64,000 nt of DNA from the NCBI RefSeq assembly GCF_021165935.1, contig NZ_CP088953.1:2341501-2405500 (forward strand), read 5' to 3'. Below the pieces are notes generated by a model. The model worked only from the letters and a program-made list of their open reading frames with translations, was not told the origin of the DNA and searched no databases. Both the position numbers and the translations under genes were made by a program. This stretch comes from Microbulbifer elongatus (GTDB taxonomy: Bacteria; Pseudomonadota; Gammaproteobacteria; Pseudomonadales; Cellvibrionaceae). Positions 52,594 through 60,793 of the stretch are shown here, one piece after another (position 1 is the stretch's first letter; every line of letters begins with the position of its first letter).

Positions 52594-53139
52594 ATGGAAA
52601 AAACGCTGTTAAAACGTTTCGCTGGCATCGTCGCAACCGGTGCGCTTTTTCTGACGATGAGCGCCGAGGCCCGGAACCTGCAGGTAAGCATCGAAATTCC
52701 GCGATTGAATGTAGCGGAATACCACAAGCCGTATGTGGCTGTCTGGCTGGAAGATGAATCCCGCAGCGCGACCCAGATTGCCGTGTGGTACGACGTCGGA
52801 ATGCGCAATAACGAAGGCGAGAAGTGGTTGAAAGACCTGCGCCAGTGGTGGCGCCGCGGAGGCCGGGCGCTGGATGTACCGGTGGACGGTATTACCTCCG
52901 CGACCTACGGCCCCGGTGAGCACACTTTGGAGGTATCCATTGCCGGTAGCGACCTGGCGAAGCTGGCACCGGGGAAATACCGCCTGCGGGTCGAAGCTGC
53001 CCGTGAAGTGGGCGGCCGCGAGCTGGTTGAAATTCCCCTCACCTGGCCGCTGGAAGAATCCGAACTGCCGTTGTCGGCAGCCGGGAATGAAGAACTGGGC
53101 CGGGTGCGTATCGCGCTCGCGTCTGCCAGCGACAATTGA
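52594..53139 (+). CDS. DUF2271 domain exported protein
   Basis: A protein of 181 aa with a signal peptide (FAGIVATGALFLTMSAEA, residues 9-26). The mature part, starting NLQVSIEIPRLNVAEYHKPYVAVWLEDE, with QIAVWYDVGMRNNEGEKWLKDLRQWWRRGGR near residue 68 and DGITSATYGPGEHTLEV near 101, is the DUF2271 pattern, an immunoglobulin-like periplasmic domain of unknown role. It regularly sits beside PepSY and DUF4198 genes in proteobacteria. It starts 19 bases after the PepSY stop. Confidence 0.85.
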   Translation: MEKTLLKRFAGIVATGALFLTMSAEARNLQVSIEIPRLNVAEYHKPYVAVWLEDESRSATQIAVWYDVGMRNNEGEKWLKDLRQWWRRGGRALDVPVDGITSATYGPGEHTLEVSIAGSDLAKLAPGKYRLRVEAAREVGGRELVEIPLTWPLEESELPLSAAGNEELGRVRIALASASDN

Positions 53140-53161
53140 TCATTCTGTAAAGGACACACTC

Positions 53162-53992
53162 ATGAAAAAGAATTTCACAAGCGTTCTGGTTGCCGGCCTG
53201 ATGGCCGCCGGTGTGGCAATGCAGGCGGAAGCCCACCGGGCATGGATTCTGCCGAGCAGTACGGTACTGTCGGGTGACGATCCCTATGTCACCTTTGACG
53301 CCGCTGTCTCCAATACCATTTTCTTTCCGGATCACGTGGCGATGGGGGTGGACGCGGTCACAGTAGCGGCGCCCAACGGTAAAACTCTGTCACTGGAGAA
53401 TGCGTCCAGAGGTAAATATCGCTCTACCTTCGACCTGCAGCTGACGGAAGAGGGCACCTACAAAGTCGGTCTCGCTTCCTCCGGTTTGCGCGCTTTCTGG
53501 AAAGACGCAGAGGGCAAACGCAAAATGTGGCCGCGACGGGGCCAGCAGGCGAATGACGCGGAGTTTGAAACCGCCGTACCCAAGGACGCCAAAGACCTCC
53601 GCGTCACCCAGAGCTCCCGTCGGGTTGAAACCTTCGTCACTGCGGGTGCCCCTACCAGTGATGTGCTCAAGCCCGAGGGGGTTGGCCTGGAACTGGTGCC
53701 GGTCACCCACCCCAATGACCTTTATGCAGGTGAAGCGGCCAGTTTCAAACTGCTGATTGACGGCGAACCGGCGAAAGGCGCAGAAGTGGTGCTGATCCCC
53801 GGCGGCACCCGCTACCGCGACAGCCAGAACGAAATCAGTGCCCAGGCTGACGCTGAAGGCAAGTTCAGTGTCACTTGGCCGAGTGCGGGGCAGTACTTTA
53901 TGGAAGCGGAATATGAGGATGGCAAAGCCCGCGCACCGGCGACCGTGCGTCGCGGTTCCTACTCTGCAACCTTCGAAGTGCTGCCCCTTTAA
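53162..53992 (+). CDS. DUF4198 domain exported protein
   Basis: A protein of 276 aa. A signal peptide (VLVAGLMAAGVAMQAEA) ends in AHRAWILPSSTVLSGDDPYVTFDAAVSNTIF, the DUF4198 N-terminal motif with the conserved His directly at the mature start, as in NikK/CbiK-type metal-binding periplasmic proteins. A second domain from about residue 180 (GLELVPVTHPNDLYAGEAASFKLLIDGEPAKGAEV) resembles a carboxypeptidase-regulatory-like beta sandwich. It may bind a transition metal through the N-terminal His. Its place between DUF2271 and the flavoreductase suggests a metal-handling role. Confidence 0.82.
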   Translation: MKKNFTSVLVAGLMAAGVAMQAEAHRAWILPSSTVLSGDDPYVTFDAAVSNTIFFPDHVAMGVDAVTVAAPNGKTLSLENASRGKYRSTFDLQLTEEGTYKVGLASSGLRAFWKDAEGKRKMWPRRGQQANDAEFETAVPKDAKDLRVTQSSRRVETFVTAGAPTSDVLKPEGVGLELVPVTHPNDLYAGEAASFKLLIDGEPAKGAEVVLIPGGTRYRDSQNEISAQADAEGKFSVTWPSAGQYFMEAEYEDGKARAPATVRRGSYSATFEVLPL

Positions 53993-54016
53993 CCGGGCCG
54001 CGAGCGGAGCGGACTT

Positions 54017-55585
54017 GTGACCGAGAATCAACGTATCGCGCTTGCTCTGGGTTGTATTCTGCTCTGGTTGCTGTGGGTGGTCGATCTGTACCTGCAGTAT
54101 CGTCGCACCCTACGCAGTGCAGATCGTCTGCAGCTGTCACAGGTGGAAGACAGCGTTCTTATCGCGTATGCCAGTCAAAGCGGTACCGCCGCCACACTGG
54201 CACGGCAGAGCGCTGATCACCTCGGCGCATCGCAGCCGGTTACCCTGCTGCCCCTCAGTCAGGTTTCTTCCGATACCCTGCGAACAGTGCGCAAGGCGCT
54301 GTTCGTTGTCGCGACCTACGGCGAAGGCGAACCGCCGGATAACGGCCAACGCTTCGCCAGGAAGTTTCTGGGCCATAGCAGCGGCGCCAGTGGTGAAGTT
54401 GCGACCCTGGACCTTTCGCACCTTTCCTATTCCGTGGTTGCCCTGGGTGACAGCACCTACGAGCGCTTTTGCGCCTTCGGGCAGCGCCTGTTTGATGGCA
54501 TGGCCGCGTTGGGGGCCCGCGCCCTGAACCCTCTGCATAAAGTAGACCGGGCCCAGGGTGATACCGGCGCGCTGGCCAGTGTCATGCCCGCCTGGTTTCG
54601 CGCTTCCCCGGCGATGACGCATGACCGGGCGCCGCCGGCCAAACAACCGGTGATCTGGTGGCGACTGGCGGAGCGCGGTCTTCTGAATACCGGGAGCCCC
54701 GGTGCCCCCCTGTTTGAACTCACTCTGCGAGCGGTCAGCGACTGGCCCAGATGGCGCGCTGGTGATGTGTTTGAGTTGCAGCCCCGTCAGCCTCGCGCCG
54801 TGGTGGCAGACTGGCTCGCGCGACATCAGCTGGATGCGAACGAGTGGGTGGTGGTGGGCGGGCGCGGTCAGACCCTGCAGGCCTGGCTGCGCGAGCGTAG
54901 GTTGCCAGGTGGCAGATTCAGCCGGGAAAAACTCTTGTGTGGCGACTTTTCCGAATTTCCGCTTCTGCCGATGCGCGAATACTCGGTGGCTTCCTGTTCC
55001 GCGGAAAAAGCCCTCAAGCTGATCGTTCGCCAACAGGCGGACTCCCATGGGAATCTGGGCCTCGGGTCGGGATGGCTGACGGAGTTCTGTGAAGTGGGGG
55101 AATTGTTTGGTGGCCGCTTGCGGGAAAATTCGCACTGCCACACGCCGGACCACAGCCGCTCGTTACTGATGGTTGGGGCCGGCAGTGGACTGGCCGGGTT
55201 GCGCGCGCAACTGGCGGAGCGGGCAGCCGAAGCCTCTGTGCAGGGTGGTGCCGGCCCTGTTTGGCTGGTTTATGGTGAGCGCCGTGCCGAATCGGACCGC
55301 CCACTGGCACGGGAAGTCGAGACCTGGCAACAGCTGGGCATCATATCTCGCTGCGACCGGGTGTTTTCCCGCGGGGCATCGGATCAACCCGGGTATGTGC
55401 AGGATGTTCTCGCCGCGCATGCGCAGGACCTGTGTCGTTTCCTCGCTCGCGGGGCGGATATATACGTCTGTGGTAATCGCGATGGAATGGGGCAAGGGGT
55501 GGACCGCGTTCTACGGCAACAGCTTGGAGATCGCGAAGTGACATCGCTGCTCGAGAATGGTCGGTATCGCCGGGACCTGTACTGA
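54017..55585 (+). CDS. Membrane-anchored flavodoxin/ferredoxin-NADP reductase (sulfite reductase alpha-like)
   Basis: A protein of 522 aa from GTG 54017. An N-terminal helix (IALALGCILLWLLWVVDLYLQY) anchors it. Next is a flavodoxin domain: FMN loop IAYASQSGTAATLARQ near residue 49, VVATYGEGEPPDNGQRF near 96 and VALGDSTYERFCAFG near 140. An FNR part follows: FAD motif REYSVASCS near 320 and NADPH part LLMVGAGSGLAGLRAQL near 384, ending YVCGNRDGMGQGVD and GRYRRDLY. This architecture resembles CysJ or P450 reductase but is membrane bound. It probably takes electrons from NADPH to the PepSY protein. Confidence 0.85.
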   Translation: MTENQRIALALGCILLWLLWVVDLYLQYRRTLRSADRLQLSQVEDSVLIAYASQSGTAATLARQSADHLGASQPVTLLPLSQVSSDTLRTVRKALFVVATYGEGEPPDNGQRFARKFLGHSSGASGEVATLDLSHLSYSVVALGDSTYERFCAFGQRLFDGMAALGARALNPLHKVDRAQGDTGALASVMPAWFRASPAMTHDRAPPAKQPVIWWRLAERGLLNTGSPGAPLFELTLRAVSDWPRWRAGDVFELQPRQPRAVVADWLARHQLDANEWVVVGGRGQTLQAWLRERRLPGGRFSREKLLCGDFSEFPLLPMREYSVASCSAEKALKLIVRQQADSHGNLGLGSGWLTEFCEVGELFGGRLRENSHCHTPDHSRSLLMVGAGSGLAGLRAQLAERAAEASVQGGAGPVWLVYGERRAESDRPLAREVETWQQLGIISRCDRVFSRGASDQPGYVQDVLAAHAQDLCRFLARGADIYVCGNRDGMGQGVDRVLRQQLGDREVTSLLENGRYRRDLY

Positions 55586-55635
55586 ATACGGCTTTTCCAG
55601 TAGGGTCATGTGCATTCAAAACGAAGGAGTGGGGT

Positions 55636-56544
55636 ATGTGTGACGAGCTGAACAGTAACGATGCGGAAGCCTATTTCCTGCAGCATGGCCTGGGTAAAGG
55701 GGTAAGTCGCCGGGGATTCGGCCGCATGGGGGTCGGCGCTGGCCTGTTGGCGATGCTGCCCTGGTCCGCGTCTGCCACCAGCGAAGCCAACCTTGTGGAA
55801 AGCCGGGTGATGGTGCCCACACCCGATGGTGAGGCCGATTGCTACTTCGTACACCCGGCGAAAGGTCGTCACCCCGCGGTCGTGCTATGGCCGGATATTT
55901 TTGGCATGCGCCCAGCATTCCGCCAGATGGGCAAGCGCCTGGCTCAGTCCGGTTACTCTGTACTGGTGGTGAACCCCTATTATCGCACCATGAAAGGCCA
56001 GCTGGTGCCGGACGATGCCAAAATCATTGGTCCGGAACTGCGCAAAAAAGTCTTTCCCAAAGGTCGCGAACTGGCCGGCACTCTATCTCCCGAAACTTGT
56101 GTTACCGACGGCAAGGCATTTATCGCCTGGCTGGACAAACAGGACTCTGTGGACGCCGGCAAAAAAGCCGGTACGGCAGGGTATTGCATGACCGGCTCTT
56201 ACACCTTCCGTATGGCCGCCGCCCAGCCCGAGCGCATCGGGGCTGGCGCTTCTGTCCATGGAGGTGGCCTGGTGACCGATAAAGCGGACAGTCCCCATCG
56301 CCTGATTCCCGAGATCCAAGCCGGCTTTCTTGTGGCCATTGCTGAAAACGACGACGAGCGCCAGCCTGAGGCCAAAGATGCCTTGCGTGAGGCCTTCGAG
56401 GCCGCAGACGTGGACGCCACTGTAGAGGTATACGAAGGCGCCATGCACGGCTGGTGTCCGCCGGATTCGATGGCGTACAACCAGGCCCAGGCGGAACGTG
56501 CCTGGGAAGAAATGCTTAACTTGTTTGAAGAGCGACTTGCATAA
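55636..56544 (+). CDS. Tat-exported dienelactone-hydrolase-family protein
   Basis: A protein of 302 aa. The N-terminus carries a twin-arginine motif in SRRGFGRMGVGAGLLAMLPWSASA (residues 24-47), so it is probably exported folded. The mature domain has PAVVLWPDIFGMRPAFRQMGKRL near residue 81, GTAGYCMTGSYTFRM near 177 with Cys in the nucleophile elbow as in dienelactone hydrolases, Asp in AIAENDDERQP near 234 and His in GAMHGWCPPD near 267. The natural substrate is unknown. It lies 50 bases after the flavoreductase and may belong to the same transcript, but it is not a usual member of that operon. Confidence 0.8.
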   Translation: MCDELNSNDAEAYFLQHGLGKGVSRRGFGRMGVGAGLLAMLPWSASATSEANLVESRVMVPTPDGEADCYFVHPAKGRHPAVVLWPDIFGMRPAFRQMGKRLAQSGYSVLVVNPYYRTMKGQLVPDDAKIIGPELRKKVFPKGRELAGTLSPETCVTDGKAFIAWLDKQDSVDAGKKAGTAGYCMTGSYTFRMAAAQPERIGAGASVHGGGLVTDKADSPHRLIPEIQAGFLVAIAENDDERQPEAKDALREAFEAADVDATVEVYEGAMHGWCPPDSMAYNQAQAERAWEEMLNLFEERLA

Positions 56545-56562
56545 AAGGCCGGAGGCTTGGAG

Positions 56563-57600
56563 ATGTGGCAGCGGATTTCCTGTTTGATCGCGGGCTTGGT
56601 GTTTTGCAGTCCGCTGGTGTGGGCGGAACAACCGGAATCTGCCCCATTTGCCATCGCCATCCACGGTGGTGCGGGCACCATTGAAAAGTCCTCCATGACG
56701 CCGGAGAAGGAGCGTGCCTACCGTGGCAAACTCGAGGAAGCCATCAATGCCGGCTATCGGGTACTGGCCACGGGGGGCTCCAGTCTGGACGCGGTCGTCG
56801 CCGCCATCAATATTCTTGAAGACTCCCCCCTGTTCAACGCCGGCAAAGGCGCCGCTTACACCTATGACGGCACCCATGAACTGGATGCGTCCATCATGGA
56901 TGGCCGCAATCGCCAGGCCGGCGCGGTGGCCGGAGTAAAGCACGTCGCCAACCCGATTGACCTGGCGCGGATGGTGATGGAGGACTCGCCGTTTGTGATG
57001 CTCGCGGGCCAGGGTGCAGAGGACTTTGCCAAAAGCCGGGGTGTGCCCATGGTTGACAATCAAACCTTCGATACCGAGCAGCGCCGCCAGCAACTGGAGC
57101 GGGCGAAAGAAAAGCTGGATAAGGAAAACAAACAGGACAAGGATTACCGGGCCGCCGTCGAATCCCTGCCTGAACCTTTCCGCATGGGTACCGTTGGTGC
57201 CGTCGCTCTGGACAAGCAGGGCAACCTGGCTGCAGGAACTTCCACCGGCGGTATGACCGCCAAACGCTATGGTCGTATTGGCGACGCGCCGGTAATCGGG
57301 GCTGGCACCTTCGCAGACAACGAATCCTGTGCGGTCTCCGCGACCGGTCACGGGGAGTACTTTATTCGCTACAATGTCGCTGCGGATATCTGCGCTCGCG
57401 TGGCTTACCAGAACAAGTCTGTCGCGAACGCTGCGGACGAGGTGATCAACGATATTCTGTTGCCGGTAGGCGGCACTGGTGGCGTGATTGTGCTGGATAG
57501 CAAGGGGAATCTGGCGCTGACCTTTAATACCAAGGGTATGTATCGGGCCAGTCGCGTGGCCGGGCAGAAGCCGGTGATTAGAATTTTCGCGGAACACTGA
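56563..57600 (+). CDS. Isoaspartyl peptidase / L-asparaginase, Ntn-hydrolase type
   Basis: A protein of 345 aa from ATG 56563, with GGAGG eight bases upstream; a TTG at 56557 is less likely. A signal peptide (LIAGLVFCSPLVWA) leads to AIHGGAGTIEKSSM near residue 32 and the family motifs NAGKGAAYTYDGTHELDASIMDG near 88. The autocleavage site and Thr nucleophile are in FRMGTVGAVALD near 205, followed by TSTGGMTAKRYGRIGDAPVIGAGTFAD. It is exported, should self-cleave into two subunits and remove isoaspartyl residues or hydrolyse asparagine. tRNA-Arg lies 9 bases after its stop on the other strand. Confidence 0.9.
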   Translation: MWQRISCLIAGLVFCSPLVWAEQPESAPFAIAIHGGAGTIEKSSMTPEKERAYRGKLEEAINAGYRVLATGGSSLDAVVAAINILEDSPLFNAGKGAAYTYDGTHELDASIMDGRNRQAGAVAGVKHVANPIDLARMVMEDSPFVMLAGQGAEDFAKSRGVPMVDNQTFDTEQRRQQLERAKEKLDKENKQDKDYRAAVESLPEPFRMGTVGAVALDKQGNLAAGTSTGGMTAKRYGRIGDAPVIGAGTFADNESCAVSATGHGEYFIRYNVAADICARVAYQNKSVANAADEVINDILLPVGGTGGVIVLDSKGNLALTFNTKGMYRASRVAGQKPVIRIFAEH

Positions 57601-57609
57601 ACCTGGAAA

Positions 57610-57685
57610 TGGCGCCCCCGGCAGGACTCGAACCTGCAGTCCGGACTTAGGAGGTCCGTGGTTTATCCTGTTAACCGACGGGGGC
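57610..57685 (-). tRNA. tRNA-Arg(CCU)
   Basis: On the minus strand, a 76-nt cloverleaf with encoded CCA: acceptor GCCCCCG/CGGGGGC, anticodon arm CGGAC-CTCCTAA-GTCCG (CCT) and T arm GCAGGTTCGAGTCCTGC. It lies close after the isoaspartyl peptidase gene in antisense orientation. Confidence 0.93.
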
Positions 57686-57748
57686 TTTCCCTGATGCAGC
57701 CAGCCTTCTTGGCGGTCGGCCGGGCCCAGCCTTGAGGGCCGGGAGGGC

Positions 57749-57777
57749 ATTCTAGCGGCTGATTCTGCTCCTGTCAT
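57749..57777 (-). promoter_or_regulatory. Probable sigma-70 promoter of tRNA-Arg
   Basis: On the minus strand, ATGACA (57777-57772) and TAGAAT (57754-57749) are separated by 17 bases and followed by a GC-rich discriminator. The tRNA starts 63 bases downstream. Confidence 0.6.
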
Positions 57778-58189
57778 GACACGGTGTCTAAGCGCCAGCT
57801 CCGGCGGCCACCCGCACCGGCAATTTCTGCCAAACCTCGGATACCTTTTCAGCCTGCCTCTGCACTGTCACCAAGAGTAACGCCCGGTACCAAAACGGTT
57901 ACCAGACTGCTCTGTTTTCTGGTGTTTTCATAGACTGGGAAAACAGCGGAAAAATTTCGCAAATTGGTAACAATTTGTCGCTATTTTGGCGCCAGCAGCC
58001 GGGGGTTGAGGATCCGCCTCCTCGGTGCTGAGGGCGCTATCCAGGTGGCAGTTGTAACCCCAGGAAAAACTGCACCGTATAGCGAAAAAGTTGCTTGACC
58101 GGAAAAGCCGGAGCTGGCTAACCTGCGATTGCACAACAAAAACAGACAAAGAGTTTCTGCCCTGGCAGATCGAGATTGTGGAGTTTTCT
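57778..58189. other. Intergenic region, no gene recognised
   Basis: About 410 bases. An imperfect inverted repeat (ctgttttc near 57911 with gaaaacag near 57938) is visible. No clear promoter for the small gene at 58190 was assigned. Confidence 0.4.
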
Positions 58190-58363
58190 ATGAGCGGCAA
58201 CGTTATCGAAAATGACATGGATTTTGATGGAAATGATTCCTCTCTTGAAGAGAGTCTGCTCTACACCCCGGAGAGCCCTCGCGACGCACGTCGGCTGGTC
58301 GAAGACCGGTTGGAAGAAATGCGGCTGCGGCGGGAGTTGATGGACTATCAGTACGACTTCTGA
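58190..58363 (+). CDS. Small acidic protein, PA3496-like family
   Basis: A protein of 57 aa from ATG 58190 (GGAG six bases upstream). The acidic first half (MSGNVIENDMDFDGNDSSLEESL) is followed by a charged helix RRLVEDRLEEMRLRRELMDYQYDF. This C-terminal helix ending in acidic/aromatic residues matches the small PA3496-type proteins of Pseudomonas and relatives, whose function is unclear. The longer frame from 58091 has no conserved features. Confidence 0.65.
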   Translation: MSGNVIENDMDFDGNDSSLEESLLYTPESPRDARRLVEDRLEEMRLRRELMDYQYDF

Positions 58364-58463
58364 CCGAGACTGGAATCTCAGGCCAAAACCTCACACCGGG
58401 AACTGCCCGGAATAAAAATCATTCCTGCTCCAATGCGGTGTGCATAAAGCGAGCAGTGTACGC

Positions 58464-58489
58464 CGAAGGGTGCCATTGGCACCCTTTCG
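58464..58489 (+). terminator. Possible terminator after the small protein
   Basis: An inverted repeat (58465-58475 with 58476-58487) forms an 11-bp stem with one bulge and almost no loop. It is followed by TTTCGCATTT rather than a clean T run, so confidence is limited. Confidence 0.45.
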
Positions 58490-58596
58490 CATTTCTGGGA
58501 TAGGGCCCCACCAGTTTCCACACCTTGCAGCGGGGTGTATATTGGAGCTGACAAGTTCTGCAACGGTCAGGATGCAGCAGGATATAGGACGTTCTA

Positions 58597-58941
58597 ATGG
58601 TGATTTCCGAAAGGTTCGAGAGCCGCGTGAGCTCGGAAGTTTCCGAAGATGGCGAAGAACTGGTGATTCATATCACCGGGAACTTCGATTTCAATATTCA
58701 TCGGGACTTTCAGCGGGCCTACCGCAATGCGAATCCGATTCCCAAGGTGTTTCTGGTGGACCTTGCGGCCACCGACCACCTCGATAGTGCGGCTCTGGGG
58801 ATGCTGCTTTTGCTGCGTGACTACTGCGTCGAAGTCGGCCGAGAGCGCGAGCAGCCCACCGTGGAGCTGATGAACGCAAACGCGCACGTGGCGCACATCC
58901 TGACCGTGTCTAACTTCGACCGGATATTCAGCATCCGCTGA
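58597..58941 (+). CDS. STAS-domain anti-sigma-factor antagonist
   Basis: A protein of 114 aa consisting of one STAS domain. HITGNFDFNIHRDFQRAYRN near residue 27 is the first strand-helix unit, and ATDHLDSAALGMLLLLRDYC near 58 is the conserved loop whose Ser (in LDSAALG) is the phosphorylation site. It should switch between phosphorylated and free forms to bind or release a partner kinase or anti-sigma factor. The next gene encodes a PP2C phosphatase with a HATPase domain, the expected partner, 16 bases downstream. Confidence 0.88.
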   Translation: MVISERFESRVSSEVSEDGEELVIHITGNFDFNIHRDFQRAYRNANPIPKVFLVDLAATDHLDSAALGMLLLLRDYCVEVGREREQPTVELMNANAHVAHILTVSNFDRIFSIR

Positions 58942-58957
58942 ATACCGCGTTACCCTG

Positions 58958-60760
58958 ATGCCCGCCTTCCGAATTCTCATTATTGAAAGTGACTCGCAGG
59001 AAACCGCAGAGCTGCGTCGGCTGATTGATGAATGGGAGTACCGGAGTTCTGGGGGCAAAGTGTCGCCGGCATCGGTATTGTGTGTCCCCCATGCCGCTGC
59101 CGCCCTGCGCTGTTACGATGCCTTCGCGCCCAACCTCCTTATTTTTGGGCCAAACGCTGCGCTGGCTACCGGTAGAGAAGCGGTCGCACAACTGCGGCAG
59201 TGTATGGGGGTAGAGCCGGTACCGATCCTGGCGGTGCAGGAGCTGCATGACGCCGATCCCGAGACGCTGAGCCTGGCGCAATGTGACGATATTCTCACCA
59301 AACCCTACAGCCCCCGCCTGGTGCAGTTGAAGCTGGCCTCCATCCGGCGTTTCTGTGAGTTCGGCCGCTCCCTGATGGCGCAGCGTGACCGGCTTCGCCG
59401 TCATCACGCGGACTTTCTCCAGGAGCAGGCCAACGCGCGGGAGATCTTCGGTAACCTCGGCAATGAGAGCTGTCTGGACGATACTCCGGCCATTCGCTAT
59501 CACCTGTCTCCGCGCGCCGTGCTGAATGGCGATCTGCTGGCGGCGACATATGCCCCCGATGGCAAACTGGTGTTGATGCTGGGGGATTTTGCCGGGCACG
59601 GTCTCGCCGCAGCGGTGGGGGCGGTTCCGCTGACTTCCGTTTTTTATTCGATGATTCCCCGGGGGTTTTCGTTTGCCCGCGTGGCCCGGGAGATCAATCG
59701 CAAGCTGTACGATATCCTGCCCCGGCAGATGTTCTGTTGTCTGGTGATGCTGGAGTTCGACCCCCGGCGCCAGCACCTTCGTCTGCTGAACGCGGGAATG
59801 CCAAGCCCCTGTCTGAAACGGTCCAGTGGCGCACAGCAATTGCTGGAATCCCGGCATCTGCCGCTGGGTGTGCTGTCTTCCGATCAGATCAGTTCCGCCA
59901 TCGTGAATATCCGGGTGTTGCCGGGGGATCGGCTATTTCTGTGGAGCGATGGCATTCACGAAGCGCGCAACAGCAAAGGCGAACACTTTGGCGAGTCGCG
60001 TCTGTTGGATATTTTGCGGGAAACATCCGCAGGCAACGCGCCAGCCGGTGTCGGCAGGCCGATATTTGACCAGATCCTGATGGCCGTCAGTGCACACGCG
60101 GCGGAACAGCACGATGACCTATCGCTGGTGGAGCTGGATCTGTCCGATCCGGGCCTGCTGCGCAGAGGGTGTCCTGAACACGAGATGTCCGGGGAGCGAA
60201 AAGGGGGGCGCATCGGCGACTGGTCGATCAATTTCCGGCTCACGGAAACCGAGTTGCGGGAGACGGACCCGCTGCCGCACCTCCTTAGTGTGCTCGGGCA
60301 GATGCCCGGTGCCGCACGCTTCCAGGAGGATCTTGCTATCGCCCTGGGAGAACTGTTCCGCAACGCTCTGGAACACGGGGTGCTGGAACTGGATTCCTCG
60401 ATCAAGGGGACAGATGATGGCTTTGTGCGTTATTACGATCTGATGGCGGAACGGAGAAGTCGTTTGTCTCAAGGTTGGGTCAACATTTCCCTCTGTTGCC
60501 GCGAGGGAAGTGGCGGTGGCAAACTGACGCTGGTGGTTGAAGACAGTGGCGACGGCTTCCCCCAGGTGCGTGAGGCGGGCTCCATCTACGCCGGCCGCGG
60601 CCTTGCACTGTTGCACACCGTGTGTGGCGAGGTGCGCTACTGTGCCGGCAGTAGCAGAGTGGAAGCGACCCTGACTTGGGGGGAGGCTTCCGATCAGACG
60701 CCGGAAGACAGTTCACAATCGCAATACGATTCCATGCAAACCCCGCCAGTACCGGTATAA
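58958..60760 (+). CDS. Receiver-like/SpoIIE phosphatase/HATPase fusion (HsbR-like)
   Basis: A protein of 600 aa with three parts. Residues 1-130 form a receiver-like domain (RILIIESDSQETAELRRLI, then CDDILTKPYSPRLV with the conserved Lys), but the usual phosphoacceptor position reads NLLIFGPN, without Asp. Residues 180-395 form a PP2C/SpoIIE phosphatase (LMLGDFAGHGLAAAVGAVPL near 205, DRLFLWSDGIHEARN near 325, HDDLSLVELDL). Residues 415-575 form a GHKL kinase-like ATPase (ALGELFRNALEHG N-box, VVEDSGDGFP G1 box). It should control the STAS protein encoded upstream, as HsbR controls HsbA in Pseudomonas. Confidence 0.85.
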   Translation: MPAFRILIIESDSQETAELRRLIDEWEYRSSGGKVSPASVLCVPHAAAALRCYDAFAPNLLIFGPNAALATGREAVAQLRQCMGVEPVPILAVQELHDADPETLSLAQCDDILTKPYSPRLVQLKLASIRRFCEFGRSLMAQRDRLRRHHADFLQEQANAREIFGNLGNESCLDDTPAIRYHLSPRAVLNGDLLAATYAPDGKLVLMLGDFAGHGLAAAVGAVPLTSVFYSMIPRGFSFARVAREINRKLYDILPRQMFCCLVMLEFDPRRQHLRLLNAGMPSPCLKRSSGAQQLLESRHLPLGVLSSDQISSAIVNIRVLPGDRLFLWSDGIHEARNSKGEHFGESRLLDILRETSAGNAPAGVGRPIFDQILMAVSAHAAEQHDDLSLVELDLSDPGLLRRGCPEHEMSGERKGGRIGDWSINFRLTETELRETDPLPHLLSVLGQMPGAARFQEDLAIALGELFRNALEHGVLELDSSIKGTDDGFVRYYDLMAERRSRLSQGWVNISLCCREGSGGGKLTLVVEDSGDGFPQVREAGSIYAGRGLALLHTVCGEVRYCAGSSRVEATLTWGEASDQTPEDSSQSQYDSMQTPPVPV

Positions 60761-60793
60761 TTGCGCTCAGTTTTTCATCAGTGCCGGTGCTCA

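Noticed and set aside
56083..57777. Minus-strand open frame of 564 codons
   Set aside because: It covers the complement of the isoaspartyl peptidase, part of the Tat hydrolase and tRNA-Arg, and shows no domain pattern; the plus-strand genes explain the region.
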